Origin: Halalkalibacter akibai JCM 9157
Lineage (GTDB): Bacteria; Bacillota; Bacilli; Bacillales; Bacillaceae_D
Direction: 5' to 3'
Assembly: GCF_000513135.1 (NCBI RefSeq)
Contig: NZ_BAUV01000002.1
Span: forward strand, 62,001-126,000
DNA: 64,000 bases
The notes under the pieces were generated by a model, which was not told the origin of the DNA, made no database searches, and saw only the letters and a list, made by a program, of their open reading frames with translations. This document shows, piece by piece, positions 55,468 through 64,000 of the stretch (position 1 is the first letter of the stretch; each line of letters starts with the position of its first letter). Both the position numbers and the translations under genes were made by a program.

Positions 55468-56585
55468 GAAAGTACATAAACGGACAAGCTGTTATCCAAC
55501 ATTTTGAAATGTGGTCACCGAAGTCATATGCAGTTGAAGGTGATAAGAATGGATTAATGGTAGGAACATTAAATAAACAAGTAAAGAAAATAATGATTGC
55601 CTTAGATGTGCTTGAAGATGTAATGGATGAAGCGATTGAAGAACAAGTCGATTTAATCATTGCTCATCATCCCTTATTGTTTCGCCCGCTAAAGAAAATT
55701 GATGTTGATACCCCTCACGGAAGAATTGTTGCCAAAGCGATTAAACATGATATTACAATTTACGCTGCTCATACCAATTTAGATATAGCAAATGGGGGCG
55801 TAAACGATATGATGGCTGAAGCGCTAAATTTAAAAAATTTAGAGGTTCTAGCTCCAACACAAACGATTCCATTAAAGAAAATAGTTGTTTTTACTCCGAA
55901 AACGCATGAGAAGGAACTAAGAGAAGCGCTAGGTAAAATTGGTGCAGGTCATATTGGAAACTACAGTCATTGTACGTTTAATACCATTGGGACTGGGATG
56001 TTTAAGCCCGAAGAAGGATCTAATCCGTTTCTTGGCCAACAAGGTGACCTAGAGGAAGTGGAGGAGGTAAAGGTAGAAACCATTATTCCAAGCAACCTGC
56101 AGAAGAAAGTTGTTTCTACGATTTTAAAAACACATCCGTATGAAGAACCTGCATTTGATATATATCCATTAGATAATAAAGGGGAAGTTTTAGGGTTGGG
56201 AAGAGTTGGTGTTCTTCCAAATGAAATGACTCTTGCAGATTTCGCAGAGTATGTGAAGAAGGCATTTGATGTAACAGGAGCACGAGTCGTTGGAAACTTG
56301 CAAGCACCTATTAAAAAAGTAGCCGTTCTAGGTGGCGATGGGAATAAGTATATGAAGGATGCCATTATGAAAGGTGCGGATGTGTTCGTTACAGGTGATG
56401 TCTACTATCATGTTGCTCATGACGCGATGATGGATGGATTAAACATTGTGGATCCAGGTCATAATGTGGAAAAGGTTATGAAAGAAGGAGTGAAAAAGAA
56501 ATTAGATCACTTCCTAATTGAAAAGCGCTATGAAACAAAGGTAATTGCATCTAAGCTGAATACAGATCCTTTTCAATTTGTGTGA
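55464..56585 (+). CDS. Nif3-like dinuclear metal centre protein (YqfO)
   Basis: 373 residues, the long form of the NIF3/GTP-cyclohydrolase-I-type-2 family with an inserted PII-like domain (about 130-235, including HPYEEPAFDIYPL). Metal-binding histidines lie in LIIAHHPLLFRPLKK, YAAHTNLDIANGGVND and, near the end, VDPGHNVE. Function uncertain; possibly a hydrolase. Coupled to trmK by an ATGA overlap and ended by a bidirectional terminator. Confidence 0.93.
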   Translation: MRKYINGQAVIQHFEMWSPKSYAVEGDKNGLMVGTLNKQVKKIMIALDVLEDVMDEAIEEQVDLIIAHHPLLFRPLKKIDVDTPHGRIVAKAIKHDITIYAAHTNLDIANGGVNDMMAEALNLKNLEVLAPTQTIPLKKIVVFTPKTHEKELREALGKIGAGHIGNYSHCTFNTIGTGMFKPEEGSNPFLGQQGDLEEVEEVKVETIIPSNLQKKVVSTILKTHPYEEPAFDIYPLDNKGEVLGLGRVGVLPNEMTLADFAEYVKKAFDVTGARVVGNLQAPIKKVAVLGGDGNKYMKDAIMKGADVFVTGDVYYHVAHDAMMDGLNIVDPGHNVEKVMKEGVKKKLDHFLIEKRYETKVIASKLNTDPFQFV

Positions 56586-56635
56586 AAAAAAGGTTCACCC
56601 GAAAGTATCAATTATCCTTTCGGGAGAACCTTAAT
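56586..56635. terminator. bidirectional terminator between YqfO and ispH
   Basis: aaggttc-acccgaaag ... ctttcggg-agaacctt stem between convergent genes, with A/T-rich flanks on both sides. Confidence 0.85.
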
Positions 56636-56642
56636 AGTTTCA

Positions 56643-57590
56643 CTATTGTTTTGCTGCTTTAACTTTTGGAAGAATCTTTTGAAGAGCAACTTTGCGTTCA
56701 AGTACCCAAGTAGATTCATCATCTGGAGAGTAACCCTCTAAGAAGGTAATCACTTCCTTAGTGATTGGAGTTGGAGTGGAAGCACCTGATGTTACTCCTA
56801 CTGTTTCAACACCTTCTAACCATTCTAGCTTTATTTCGGATATGTCACCAATTCGGTAAGCGGTTGTTCCAGCGATTTGTTCAGAAACTTGAGCAAGCCG
56901 ATTCGAATTATTACTCTTAGGATCTCCGACTACAATTACCAAATCGCATTCTTTAGCTTGTTCTGCTACCGCTTCTTGACGAACTTGTGTGGCAAGACAA
57001 ATCTCATTATGAACTTCAGCTGATGGATAAGCTTTCATGGCTTTTTTCATGATGTCACTTACATCCCACTGGCTCATTGTTGTTTGATTTGTGATGATAA
57101 TTTTTTCTGTTGTAATTGCCAGTTGTTCAACATCTTCAACCGACTCAACAAGATGAACAGAGTTTGGAGCAACACCTATCGCCCCTTCTGGTTCTGGATG
57201 TCCTTTTTTACCTACATAGATAATTTCATAACCATTGGCAACCTGTTCTTTTATTAAGTCGTGAGTTCGGGTAACATCAGGACATGTTGCATCCACTACG
57301 GTTAATCCTTTTTCTTTAGCAAGCTTTCGTACTTCAGGAGATACCCCGTGAGCGGTAAAGATGACAGTACCTTTATCGACTTGTTTTAAGATCTCAACAC
57401 GATTCTCACCATCTAAAGAAATGATTCCTTCTTCTTCAAAGGCATCTGTAACGTGCTTGTTATGAACAATCATTCCTAAAATATAAATAGGTCTAGGTAA
57501 GTCCAAGTTTGCTGCTGCTTGTCTTGCAAGAACCATTGCATCTACAACACCGTAGCAATATCCTCTTGGAGAGATTTTTTTTACTTTCAT
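56643..57590 (-). CDS. ispH: 4-hydroxy-3-methylbut-2-enyl diphosphate reductase
   Basis: 315 residues. Cluster cysteines in [25 protein letters not shown] and [29 protein letters not shown] and GVTSGASTP are substrate motifs. Last step of the MEP isoprenoid pathway (4Fe-4S enzyme). B. subtilis YqfP. Convergent with YqfO. Confidence 0.97.
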   Translation of the reverse strand: MKVKKISPRGYCYGVVDAMVLARQAAANLDLPRPIYILGMIVHNKHVTDAFEEEGIISLDGENRVEILKQVDKGTVIFTAHGVSPEVRKLAKEKGLTVVDATCPDVTRTHDLIKEQVANGYEIIYVGKKGHPEPEGAIGVAPNSVHLVESVEDVEQLAITTEKIIITNQTTMSQWDVSDIMKKAMKAYPSAEVHNEICLATQVRQEAVAEQAKECDLVIVVGDPKSNNSNRLAQVSEQIAGTTAYRIGDISEIKLEWLEGVETVGVTSGASTPTPITKEVITFLEGYSPDDESTWVLERKVALQKILPKVKAAKQ

Positions 57591-57720
57591 GAGACGCTCC
57601 TACTAGTAGAATTACTCGTTCAAGTATTCTTCTAAAAAAAGAATAGCACCATCCGTATGTACGAATGGTGTATGCTTTTAACATATTTAGTATAAAGGAG
57701 ATTTCATTCGCTGACAATGC

Positions 57721-58221
57721 TTACGCTTCTTTTAACTCTGTAAGGGCATCGTCAATGAATTCGTATGCTTGCTCCTCGGTCATATCATTCACTAGTACTA
57801 ACTCACTCACAATCATTTGGCGAGCTTTCTGAAGGTGGTTACGGTCTTGGATGTGGAGGCCATTTGCCCGTTCTGTTTGTTTCCTAGAAAGGGAAGAAAT
57901 CAAGTGAGCTGCATCAATAATAGAGCCGCTCTTCAAGAGATTTTCAGTTTCACGAGAAAAATGACTTGTCGACGGTGGAATTTCTGGTCCGTTTTGAAGC
58001 GCGTCTACAAGTGAATCTAACTCTGATTGGTCTATAATCTTACGCAAACCTGAATCATTGATTTTGGTCTCGGGTAGCATAAGCTTTACATCAACGAGTG
58101 GAAAATTAAGAATGAAGTAAGAGTGAGTTTCTCCTAAAACATCCTTTTCTTCAATATCTTGAATTGTTCCAGCACCGTGATAAGGATAGACTACGTGGTC
58201 GCCAACTTTAAACATGGGCAT
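57721..58221 (-). CDS. CarD-family transcriptional regulator
   Basis: 166 residues. N-terminal Tudor-like RNA-polymerase-interaction domain: FKVGDHVVYPYHGAGTIQDI and YFILNFPLVDVKLMLPE. Helical C-terminal domain with LSRKQTERANGLHIQDRN, as in CarD/CdnL proteins that bind the RNAP beta subunit and the promoter upstream fork. The start follows TTGGAGGAATGCCC. It is placed between ispH and yqfQ, which are closer together in B. subtilis. Confidence 0.92.
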   Translation of the reverse strand: MPMFKVGDHVVYPYHGAGTIQDIEEKDVLGETHSYFILNFPLVDVKLMLPETKINDSGLRKIIDQSELDSLVDALQNGPEIPPSTSHFSRETENLLKSGSIIDAAHLISSLSRKQTERANGLHIQDRNHLQKARQMIVSELVLVNDMTEEQAYEFIDDALTELKEA

Positions 58222-58311
58222 TCCTCCAATCGGGTAGTAATCACATTATAACACAAAAAAAAACAAAAGTAAATTTTACTATCCTCTGATGTTTTTTGTC
58301 AATAAAAAAAT

Positions 58312-58353
58312 GAAAAAAGTCGGGCTTTTTATCAAATAGTGTACCCGACTTTT
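58312..58353 (-). terminator. terminator of yqfQ (minus strand)
   Basis: On the minus strand aaaagtcggg ... cccgactttttt has an 8-10 bp stem with a T-rich tail, a few bases after the yqfQ stop. Confidence 0.8.
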
Positions 58354-58355
58354 GA

Positions 58356-59045
58356 CTAAACATACAATTTAGGAGCAGGAATGCCATCAATTGTTTTTGG
58401 TTTTATTAAGGTTGGAGAAAGAGTTGGATTCTTTTTTCTTTTTATTGGTTTTTCTTCTAGTGAGAAAGGTTGTGTCTGGTCTTTGTTTGCTTGAATCTCA
58501 TAATGTTGAGTGTGCTGTCTGTCTGACTGAAGTTGATTATATTGTGTTTGTTCATGTGTTGGTGCGGAAGACGAATGACTTTCTGAATTCTCGTCAGAAA
58601 TGGGAACTTGGGTCGACATTTGAGCTTCAGGTGATACAGTTGTATCCGAATTTGAATCACTACTTCTCATAAGTTTTAAAAGTGCCGGAGCATTTCGGAT
58701 TAAAGGACCATATTGTTGAACCATCGGTAAAACTTGTTGACCTAAACCTAATACTTTTTGTGCGTTTGTAAGCATGGTTGTAAAGTTCATCCCCCCAGCT
58801 CCAGCAGCTTGAGAAAGACCTCCCATCATAGGGGCACTAGCAGCGTTGCTTCCCCCACCTAGGCCTCCAAGCCCGCCTAGAATTCTTGAGAGAAATCCTC
58901 CCCCTCCTCTTGCAGCTTGACTACCTAGCCCTGCCATTGCATTAGTAGGTCCTGCACCTTGCATCATGTTAGCAGCTTGTGACATACCTTGCATGGGGGC
59001 TTGCATTGGCATTGAACTAAATGGTGGTCCGAAAAATGGTTGCAT
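58356..59045 (-). CDS. yqfQ: YqfQ/VrrA family protein
   Basis: 229 residues, low complexity. N-terminus rich in Met/Pro/Gln (MQPFFGPPFSSMPMQAPMQG), then Gly-rich RGGGGFLSRILGGLGGLGGG, a hydrophobic helical part (TMLTNAQKVLGLGQQVLPMV, YGPLIRNAPALLKLMR) and a Ser/Gln-rich tail ending in PKLYV. This order matches YqfQ/VrrA, a Bacillus protein known for a variable repeat in B. anthracis. The role is probably spore-related, unproven. Its position next to ispH and cshB is conserved. Confidence 0.87.
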   Translation of the reverse strand: MQPFFGPPFSSMPMQAPMQGMSQAANMMQGAGPTNAMAGLGSQAARGGGGFLSRILGGLGGLGGGSNAASAPMMGGLSQAAGAGGMNFTTMLTNAQKVLGLGQQVLPMVQQYGPLIRNAPALLKLMRSSDSNSDTTVSPEAQMSTQVPISDENSESHSSSAPTHEQTQYNQLQSDRQHTQHYEIQANKDQTQPFSLEEKPIKRKKNPTLSPTLIKPKTIDGIPAPKLYV

Positions 59046-59255
59046 AAAAACGTCTCCTTTCCTAGTTTCAGAAGAACTAAAAAGTGTACCTTACGTTATT
59101 TTTGGTAAGAATATAATAGACACTATAAATGAATGATTTTATCTCTTTATTAGTTATATGCAATCCGTAAGTATCCGGTGAAAGGAACAACTAATTAGCC
59201 ATGATCCGACAAAGTATGATAAAATGAACTATTGCATAAAGGAATCGGAAGGAAG

Positions 59256-60623
59256 ATGAGTAATTATATGAAAGCAGAAAATTTTAAGAGGTTTGAACTA
59301 AAGCCATTTCTTATTGAGGCTCTTAGTGGACAAGGATTTACATTACCGACAGATATCCAAGAACGTTTAATTCCAGCCATTCGTAATGGAAGAGATGTTA
59401 TAGGGCAGTCGCAAACAGGAACAGGAAAAACATTATCGTTTTTACTTCCTATTTTAGACCGAATTGACTACACGAGACATGAAGTTCAAGCAGTAATAAC
59501 TGCCCCAACTCGAGAACTAGCGGGACAACTATTTGATGAGTTAAAAAAGATCCTTGAATATTGTCCTGAAAATGAAACGATCCAAGCTAAATTACTAGTT
59601 GGTGGTACAGATCGCACACGTGCTATTGGAGGGCTTAAGAACCAACCTCATATTGTGGTTGGAACTGCTGGGCGAATAGCGGATCTTATCGATGATCAAG
59701 CACTTCAAGTTTACACGGCAAGTATGCTTGTTGTTGATGAAGCCGATCAAATGTTAGATATGGGGTTTATCGACGATGTTGATAAAGTAGCATCAAGAAT
59801 GGCTGAAAAATTACAAATGATGGTTTTCTCTGCAACTATTCCTGAAAAACTACAACCATTTTTGAAGAAATACATGACGGATCCAAGACACGTACAAGTA
59901 GAACCTAAACATGTGACAGCTACCAAAATTGAACATCGTATTATCCCGCTTAGACATCGTGAAAAAATTAAGTTCGTTGTTGATATAGCAAAATCAATTA
60001 ACCCTTATTTAGCTATTGTGTTTACAAATACAAAAGAACAAGCTGATGAAGTGGCTAACGCAATGAGTGAAGCTGGATTAAATGTTGAAAGACTTCATGG
60101 TGGGCTACAACCTAGACAGCGTAAGCAAGTAATGAAACTTGTGAAAGAAGTTAAAGTGCAATACTTAGTTGCAACTGATCTAGCGGCTAGAGGAATAGAT
60201 GTAAAAGGGGTAACACACATCATTAATTACGGCTTACCTAAAGATTTAGATTTTTATATTCACAGAGTGGGAAGAACAGCTCGCGCTGGAATGGACGGGT
60301 TAGCCTTTACGATCTATGAAGCACATGATCAGCCAGCAATTGAAAAGCTATTAAAACGTGGAGTGAAATTTACTTACTACGATTTTAAACAGGGTGAGTG
60401 GGTCAAGTTGGACCGAGCTCCTCTTGGCGTTCCTGGTAAGAAAAAACCAGCAAAAACAACAGATGCGAAAGCAACTACTACGAAAAAACCAGAAGAACAA
60501 AAGCGTACTGGTGGAAAAGCGGTTGCCAAAGCGAGAAAAGTTAAACCAGCTTACAAAAAGAAAGCTCGCTTTAAACAAGCAAAAGAAGAACAAAGACAAA
60601 GACGAATTAAAAAGAAAAAGTAA
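59256..60623 (+). CDS. cshB: DEAD-box RNA helicase CshB
   Basis: 455 residues from the ATG at 59256 directly after GGAAGGAAG (ATG at 59268 possible). Q motif, Walker A SQTGTGKTLSF, APTRELAGQ, VVGTAGRIADL, VDEADQMLD, SATIP, HGGLQPRQR, ATDLAARGIDVKG and HRVGRTARAG complete the DEAD-box set; the D-E-A-D box is intact. Lys/Arg-rich tail for RNA binding. Cold-shock-linked helicase, B. subtilis YqfR. Confidence 0.96.
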   Translation: MSNYMKAENFKRFELKPFLIEALSGQGFTLPTDIQERLIPAIRNGRDVIGQSQTGTGKTLSFLLPILDRIDYTRHEVQAVITAPTRELAGQLFDELKKILEYCPENETIQAKLLVGGTDRTRAIGGLKNQPHIVVGTAGRIADLIDDQALQVYTASMLVVDEADQMLDMGFIDDVDKVASRMAEKLQMMVFSATIPEKLQPFLKKYMTDPRHVQVEPKHVTATKIEHRIIPLRHREKIKFVVDIAKSINPYLAIVFTNTKEQADEVANAMSEAGLNVERLHGGLQPRQRKQVMKLVKEVKVQYLVATDLAARGIDVKGVTHIINYGLPKDLDFYIHRVGRTARAGMDGLAFTIYEAHDQPAIEKLLKRGVKFTYYDFKQGEWVKLDRAPLGVPGKKKPAKTTDAKATTTKKPEEQKRTGGKAVAKARKVKPAYKKKARFKQAKEEQRQRRIKKKK

Positions 60624-60652
60624 TGGATTGAATGTAAAAGGGGAGAGGAAAC

Positions 60653-61546
60653 ATGGCAATTAAATTAGGATCTCATGTATCTATGAATGGGAAAAAGATG
60701 CTTCTTGGAGCAAGTGAAGAAGCAACTTCTTACGGTGCTTCTACATTTATGATCTATACAGGTGCTCCTCAAAATACTAGACGTAAAGCAATTGAAGAAT
60801 TAAACATTGAAGCTGGGTTGGACCACATGAAAGAAAACGGAATGTCTGATATTGTTGTTCATGCCCCGTATATTATCAATATTGCTAATACAACTAAGCC
60901 AGAGACATTTGAACTTGGTGTTAGGTTTCTAAGATCTGAAATAGAGAGAACAGAAGCATTAGGATCTAAACAAATCGTTCTACATCCAGGGGCCCATGTA
61001 GGTGCAGGAACCGAAGCGGGTATAAAGAAGATTATCGAAGGCTTGAATGAAGTATTTGAAGAGAAACGTGATGTGCAAATAGCGCTTGAAACAATGGCTG
61101 GAAAAGGATCAGAGTGTGGTAGAACATTTGAAGAGCTGGCAACCATTATTGACGGTGTAACACATAATGAAAGACTTTCTGTTTGCTTTGATACTTGTCA
61201 TACTCATGATGCCGGCTATGATATTGTTTCTGATTTTGATGGAGTATTGGAGTCCTTTGATCGCTTAATCGGAATTGACAGATTAAAAGTACTTCATATT
61301 AATGACAGTAAAAATGAATGTGGTGCGGCTAAAGATAGACATGAAAATATTGGTTTTGGTCATATCGGGTTTAAAGCACTTCATTATATTGTCCATCACC
61401 CGCAATTAGCTCAGGTACCAAAAATTCTTGAAACTCCTTTTGTCGGAGAAGACAAAAAAAATAAGTTTGCTCCTTACAAACATGAGATCGAGATGCTAAT
61501 TGCAGGGCAATTTGATGAAGACATTCGTAATAAAATGGTTCAATAA
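60653..61546 (+). CDS. nfo: endonuclease IV
   Basis: 297 residues. [67 protein letters not shown] and [20 protein letters not shown] carry the zinc ligands of this AP endonuclease. Base-excision repair, including spore DNA repair in B. subtilis (YqfS). 29 bp after cshB, with AAAAGGGGAGAGG. Confidence 0.97.
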   Translation: MAIKLGSHVSMNGKKMLLGASEEATSYGASTFMIYTGAPQNTRRKAIEELNIEAGLDHMKENGMSDIVVHAPYIINIANTTKPETFELGVRFLRSEIERTEALGSKQIVLHPGAHVGAGTEAGIKKIIEGLNEVFEEKRDVQIALETMAGKGSECGRTFEELATIIDGVTHNERLSVCFDTCHTHDAGYDIVSDFDGVLESFDRLIGIDRLKVLHINDSKNECGAAKDRHENIGFGHIGFKALHYIVHHPQLAQVPKILETPFVGEDKKNKFAPYKHEIEMLIAGQFDEDIRNKMVQ

Positions 61547-61549
61547 AAA

Positions 61550-61674
61550 TAAGGCTGTTTCGTAAAAATTGTTGATTATAAAAGTTTTTCCTATAAGTAA
61601 TAGGGTGCGCACTGGAACGAACATGTGAGGAACGTTAGACTTAAAACAACAAATGATACGAAACACTAGCCTAT
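61550..61674. repeat. about 125-bp intergenic inverted-repeat element
   Basis: The left end aaggctgtttcgtaaaaattgtt and right end aacaacaaatgatacgaaacactagcct form imperfect terminal inverted repeats. No open frame. Its type is unlike the 30881 and 43243 elements. Confidence 0.5.
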
Positions 61675-61675
61675 A

Positions 61676-61726
61676 AAAAGGGGTTATCACAAATCTATTT
61701 AGATCTGTGATAACCCCTTTTTTCTA
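61676..61726. terminator. bidirectional terminator between nfo and yqfT
   Basis: A long stem aaaaaggggttatcaca / tgtgataacccctttttt with runs of T on both strands. Confidence 0.9.
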
Positions 61727-61741
61727 TGATATGCTTATAAT

Positions 61742-62005
61742 TTATAGGTATTGACTAAATTGTTGTAATAGTTGTTGAATCACCGAAGATACATATGGAT
61801 CTACTTCCGTCTGTAAACGGTGAATAATTCTATGCACTTGTGCTTGATTGGCAACATCAATTTGTTCTGTGCGCAAGATGGCAATGACTTTTTCAGCTTG
61901 ATTGGCAGTAAGCTGAATGTTGTACTGAGTAGCAAGGTCCAATAAATCTTTGGTAGTAAGTGAATTCACCTTATTATTGACAAGTTGTTGCATAATAACA
62001 TTCAT
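61742..62005 (-). CDS. yqfT: DUF2624 protein (YqfT-like)
   Basis: 87 residues from the ATG at 62005, behind AAAAGGGGTG; an upstream ATG at 62035 would precede that site. MNVIMQQLVNNKVNSLTTKD, then LLDLATQYNIQLTANQAEKV and a helical, Gln-rich end. It holds the place of B. subtilis yqfT after nfo and has the DUF2624 pattern. Function unknown. Confidence 0.8.
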   Translation of the reverse strand: MNVIMQQLVNNKVNSLTTKDLLDLATQYNIQLTANQAEKVIAILRTEQIDVANQAQVHRIIHRLQTEVDPYVSSVIQQLLQQFSQYL

Positions 62006-62175
62006 GAAAAGCACCCCTTTTCTTGAGTTAACCATAGTGACAGTTTATGAAGCCCAAGAAGAAAATGTGCAGAAAAAAAAGGAACTGTAAAGGGAAGTAG
62101 CGAATTAAGGAGTGAGAAGTAAATCGTGAATTGTAAAAAAACGTAGAATCGATAGAAATAGAGGGGGTAGGTCTA

Positions 62176-63328
62176 ATGGAGAAAAAGGACCTAAATCTAA
62201 ATAAAACCCCAAAAGGGAGTTCGTTTATGGCGATGAAATCGACTAATAATCGAGAAATGGTTCAAACATCGACAAGAACGGATGAGAGAATGATTGAACA
62301 TGATTTATTAATTGAAGAAATGGGGATTCCCTTTCTTGAAGTTGATGTTCATTTACATATTCTAAGATGGAACCAAGCTTTTCTAGAGTTAACAAATATA
62401 AAAGAAAATGAGTTACGAATGTTTACAATAAAAGAATTAGGAATGGAAGAAAAATGCTTTTTTGTTAGTTCAGAGCTTATAGAGAAAACCTTCCAATTAA
62501 AAAGTAAACAAGAAATTGATTTTGAAGAAGAGGAAAGGGTCTATCGAATAAAAGCTGTTCCTTCTTCTTTGACTGAGGTTGTTTATCTAATATTTGAAGA
62601 TCGCTCCCTTCAAAAACAGTTTGAGAACCTTCTTACGTTTCATCACCAAATGGAAGCAGTATCTCATATAGCTGCAGGAGTAGCGCATGAATTAAGAAAT
62701 CCTTTATCAGTGATTAAGGGATTTTTACAACTGGCTAAACTTACAAATGACCATAAAAAATATTATGATACCATTATGTCTGAATTAAATCGAATGAATG
62801 GAATTTTGGAGGATTTCTTATCCGTTTCGAGACGCAAAATGGACCGGAGATGGCAATCACCTGTTACGATTATGAATTCACTTATAGAGATAATAAAAGC
62901 AGAATGTCTCTTACACGATGTTGAATTCAAATTGGAATTAAGTGAAACAGACAAACAAGTATTTGTAAATGAGTCAATGGTCAAGCAAGTGATGTTAAAT
63001 TTACTTCGTAATTCTGTCGAAGCTTATGGACAATCAAACAACAACAGAAAATTAACAATTGAAACGAAGATACACCAAGATGACTATATTATTGAAGTAA
63101 AAGATAATGGTAAGGGAATGCCAGAATCAATCTTAAGCCAATTGGGGAAACCTTTTTTTTACAACAAAATCAAGGGGAACTGGTATTGGTATTCCACTTT
63201 GTAAGAAGATCATTGAAGATCATGGAGGTAATTTTCAGATTATAAGTACATATAATATTGGAACGAGTGTTATTATCTCGCTTCCATTAGAATCAAAACG
63301 AGAGGGTAACCGAAGTCTGAATGACTAG
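62176..63328 (+). pseudogene. PAS-domain sensor histidine kinase, frame broken near the C-terminus
   Basis: No membrane segment. A PAS domain (about 42-145, GIPFLEVDVHLHILRWNQAF), HisKA with H171 in GVAHELRNPLSVIKG, and a HATPase with LNLLRNSVEAYGQ and VKDNGKGMPES. As written the frame ends at 63204, just after LGKPFF. Removing one T from the eight-T run at 63153-63160 restores TTKSRGTGIGIPLCKKIIE, i.e. the G2 box, and a 383-residue protein ending at 63328. Homopolymer error or real loss of the ATP lid are both possible. Resembles cytosolic sporulation-type kinases; ATG follows GAGGGGGTAGG. Confidence 0.83.
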
Positions 63329-63655
63329 TTGAACTAGCATTTCGATTTTGAGTTATGCTCTTTTTTTTACGAATGCACTCATTATTTACAAGAGAGTAAA
63401 TTCAGACTATAATTAACCTTAAGATAAAAGTTTACTTAGGGAAACTTTTATTCCCTATATAAAGTTTTGCACCTTTTTACTGTAAGATCATAATATGTTG
63501 TATCTGTTTAGTAGAAGTGTCTCGGCAACTTCATCCAATAGTAGGAGACTAAGCTTGTTTTAATGAAGCATCTCTTCACAAAAGTAAGGAAACTTGAACT
63601 CAAAAAGTTGCACTGTGGCAAAACTAATGTGTTCAAAAGTTGGGAGGAAAAGTTA
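63329..63655 (+). promoter_or_regulatory. MntR-like operator and long leader of the metal ABC transporter
   Basis: AAAAGTTT (from 63427) and AAACTTTT (to 63449) flank ACTTAGGG, an inverted repeat of the MntR/DtxR type (compare AGTTTGCCTTAAGGAAACT). A TATATAAAG near 63457 can serve as -10. A roughly 175-nt leader with AAGTAAGGAAACTT near 63586 follows. No gene is seen in this 330-bp stretch. Confidence 0.55.
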
Positions 63656-64000
63656 ATGGTAGATGTATTAAAAGTTGAATCACTCTCTGTTTACTATGAA
63701 AAAAATCCCGCTGTTCAAGATATTAACTTTAATGTCCAGGAAGGAAACTTAATCGGAATTGTCGGTCCAAACGGAGCTGGTAAATCTACATTAATAAAAG
63801 CTATTTTAGGTTTAGAAAAGTCTTCTGGTTCAGTTTCGATATTTGGTCAAAAGGTAAATGATGTCAGAAAGCAAATTTCATATGTACCTCAGCGAAATCA
63901 GATTGATTGGGATTTTCCTGTTTTAGTGGAGGATGTCGTTTTAATGGGCCGCTTCACACATATCCCTTGGTATAAAAAAGCGAGCAAATTAGATCGAGAA
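63656..64000 (+). CDS. manganese/zinc ABC transporter ATPase (5' part; runs off the window)
   Basis: The 115 visible residues from an ATG behind TGGGAGGAAAAG have Walker A GPNGAGKSTLIKA (about 40-52), then ISYVPQRNQIDWDFPVLVED and VVLMGRFTHI, a Q-loop region typical of MntB/TroB-type manganese ATPases. The gene continues past base 64000. With the MntR-like site upstream, Mn2+ import is the most likely role; a zinc transporter is possible. Confidence 0.9.
   Translation, partial: MVDVLKVESLSVYYEKNPAVQDINFNVQEGNLIGIVGPNGAGKSTLIKAILGLEKSSGSVSIFGQKVNDVRKQISYVPQRNQIDWDFPVLVEDVVLMGRFTHIPWYKKASKLDRE

Overview
The window is one contiguous piece of a low-GC Bacillaceae chromosome. Gene order from rpsU to the end (rpsU-yqeY-yqeZ-floA-yqfB-yqfC-yqfD-phoH-pgpH-ybeY-dgkA-cdd-era-yqzL-recO-glyQS-ccpN-ppsR-yaiI-dnaG-sigA-cccA-trmK-yqfO-ispH-yqfQ-cshB-nfo-yqfT) follows the Bacillus subtilis yqe/yqf region almost gene for gene. 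Sporulation genes (yqfC, yqfD, sporulation-type kinases), a glycine T-box, a sigma-W-type promoter and strong Shine-Dalgarno sites fit a spore-forming Bacillus relative. A Na+/solute symporter and betaine-aldehyde dehydrogenase suggest a salt- or alkali-adapted species. The genus cannot be fixed from the sequence alone.

Layout. 1-1693: end of mtaB and deoC. 1758-11890: accessory genes: a KinB-like histidine kinase, a small frameshifted gene, a MerR regulator with an AidB-like acyl-CoA dehydrogenase, a choline/betaine locus (gbsA, gbsR and a symporter strikingly like the animal choline transporter CHT1), a glutamine-rich membrane-anchored protein and a Na/Pi-cotransporter-like protein. 12005-30871: a large lipid-acid catabolic cluster. 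It holds both halves of an ACAD10/ACAD11-like enzyme as separate genes (an ACAD and an APH-fold kinase), an acyl-CoA ligase, a FadE-like ACAD, three SDRs, thiolase, 3-hydroxyacyl-CoA dehydrogenase, two crotonase-family proteins, a ComB-family phosphatase, a quinone-oxidoreductase-like MDR, a TetR regulator, and a complete LIV-type ABC importer with its lipoprotein. The same palindromic operator lies before both halves. 30881-31287: a structured repeat element. 31334-62005: the conserved yqe/yqf block. 62176-64000: a PAS histidine kinase (frameshifted) and the start of a manganese-type ABC transporter behind an MntR-like site.

How the genes work together. The LIV importer, CoA ligase and beta-oxidation enzymes look like a self-contained uptake-and-degradation pathway under one TetR repressor. 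The kinase plus ACAD11-like dehydrogenase suggest that the substrate is, or becomes, a 4-hydroxyacyl-CoA. The gbs locus would import choline with Na+ and oxidise betaine aldehyde to glycine betaine, but no choline-oxidising gbsB is present nearby.

Data quality. Five reading frames (3347-3702, gbsR, the FadE-like gene, ccpN, the PAS kinase) are each broken by a 1-2 nt indel whose correction restores a full-length family member. Sequencing or assembly error is at least as likely as real mutation. I saw no tRNA, rRNA, CRISPR array, prophage or transposase gene.
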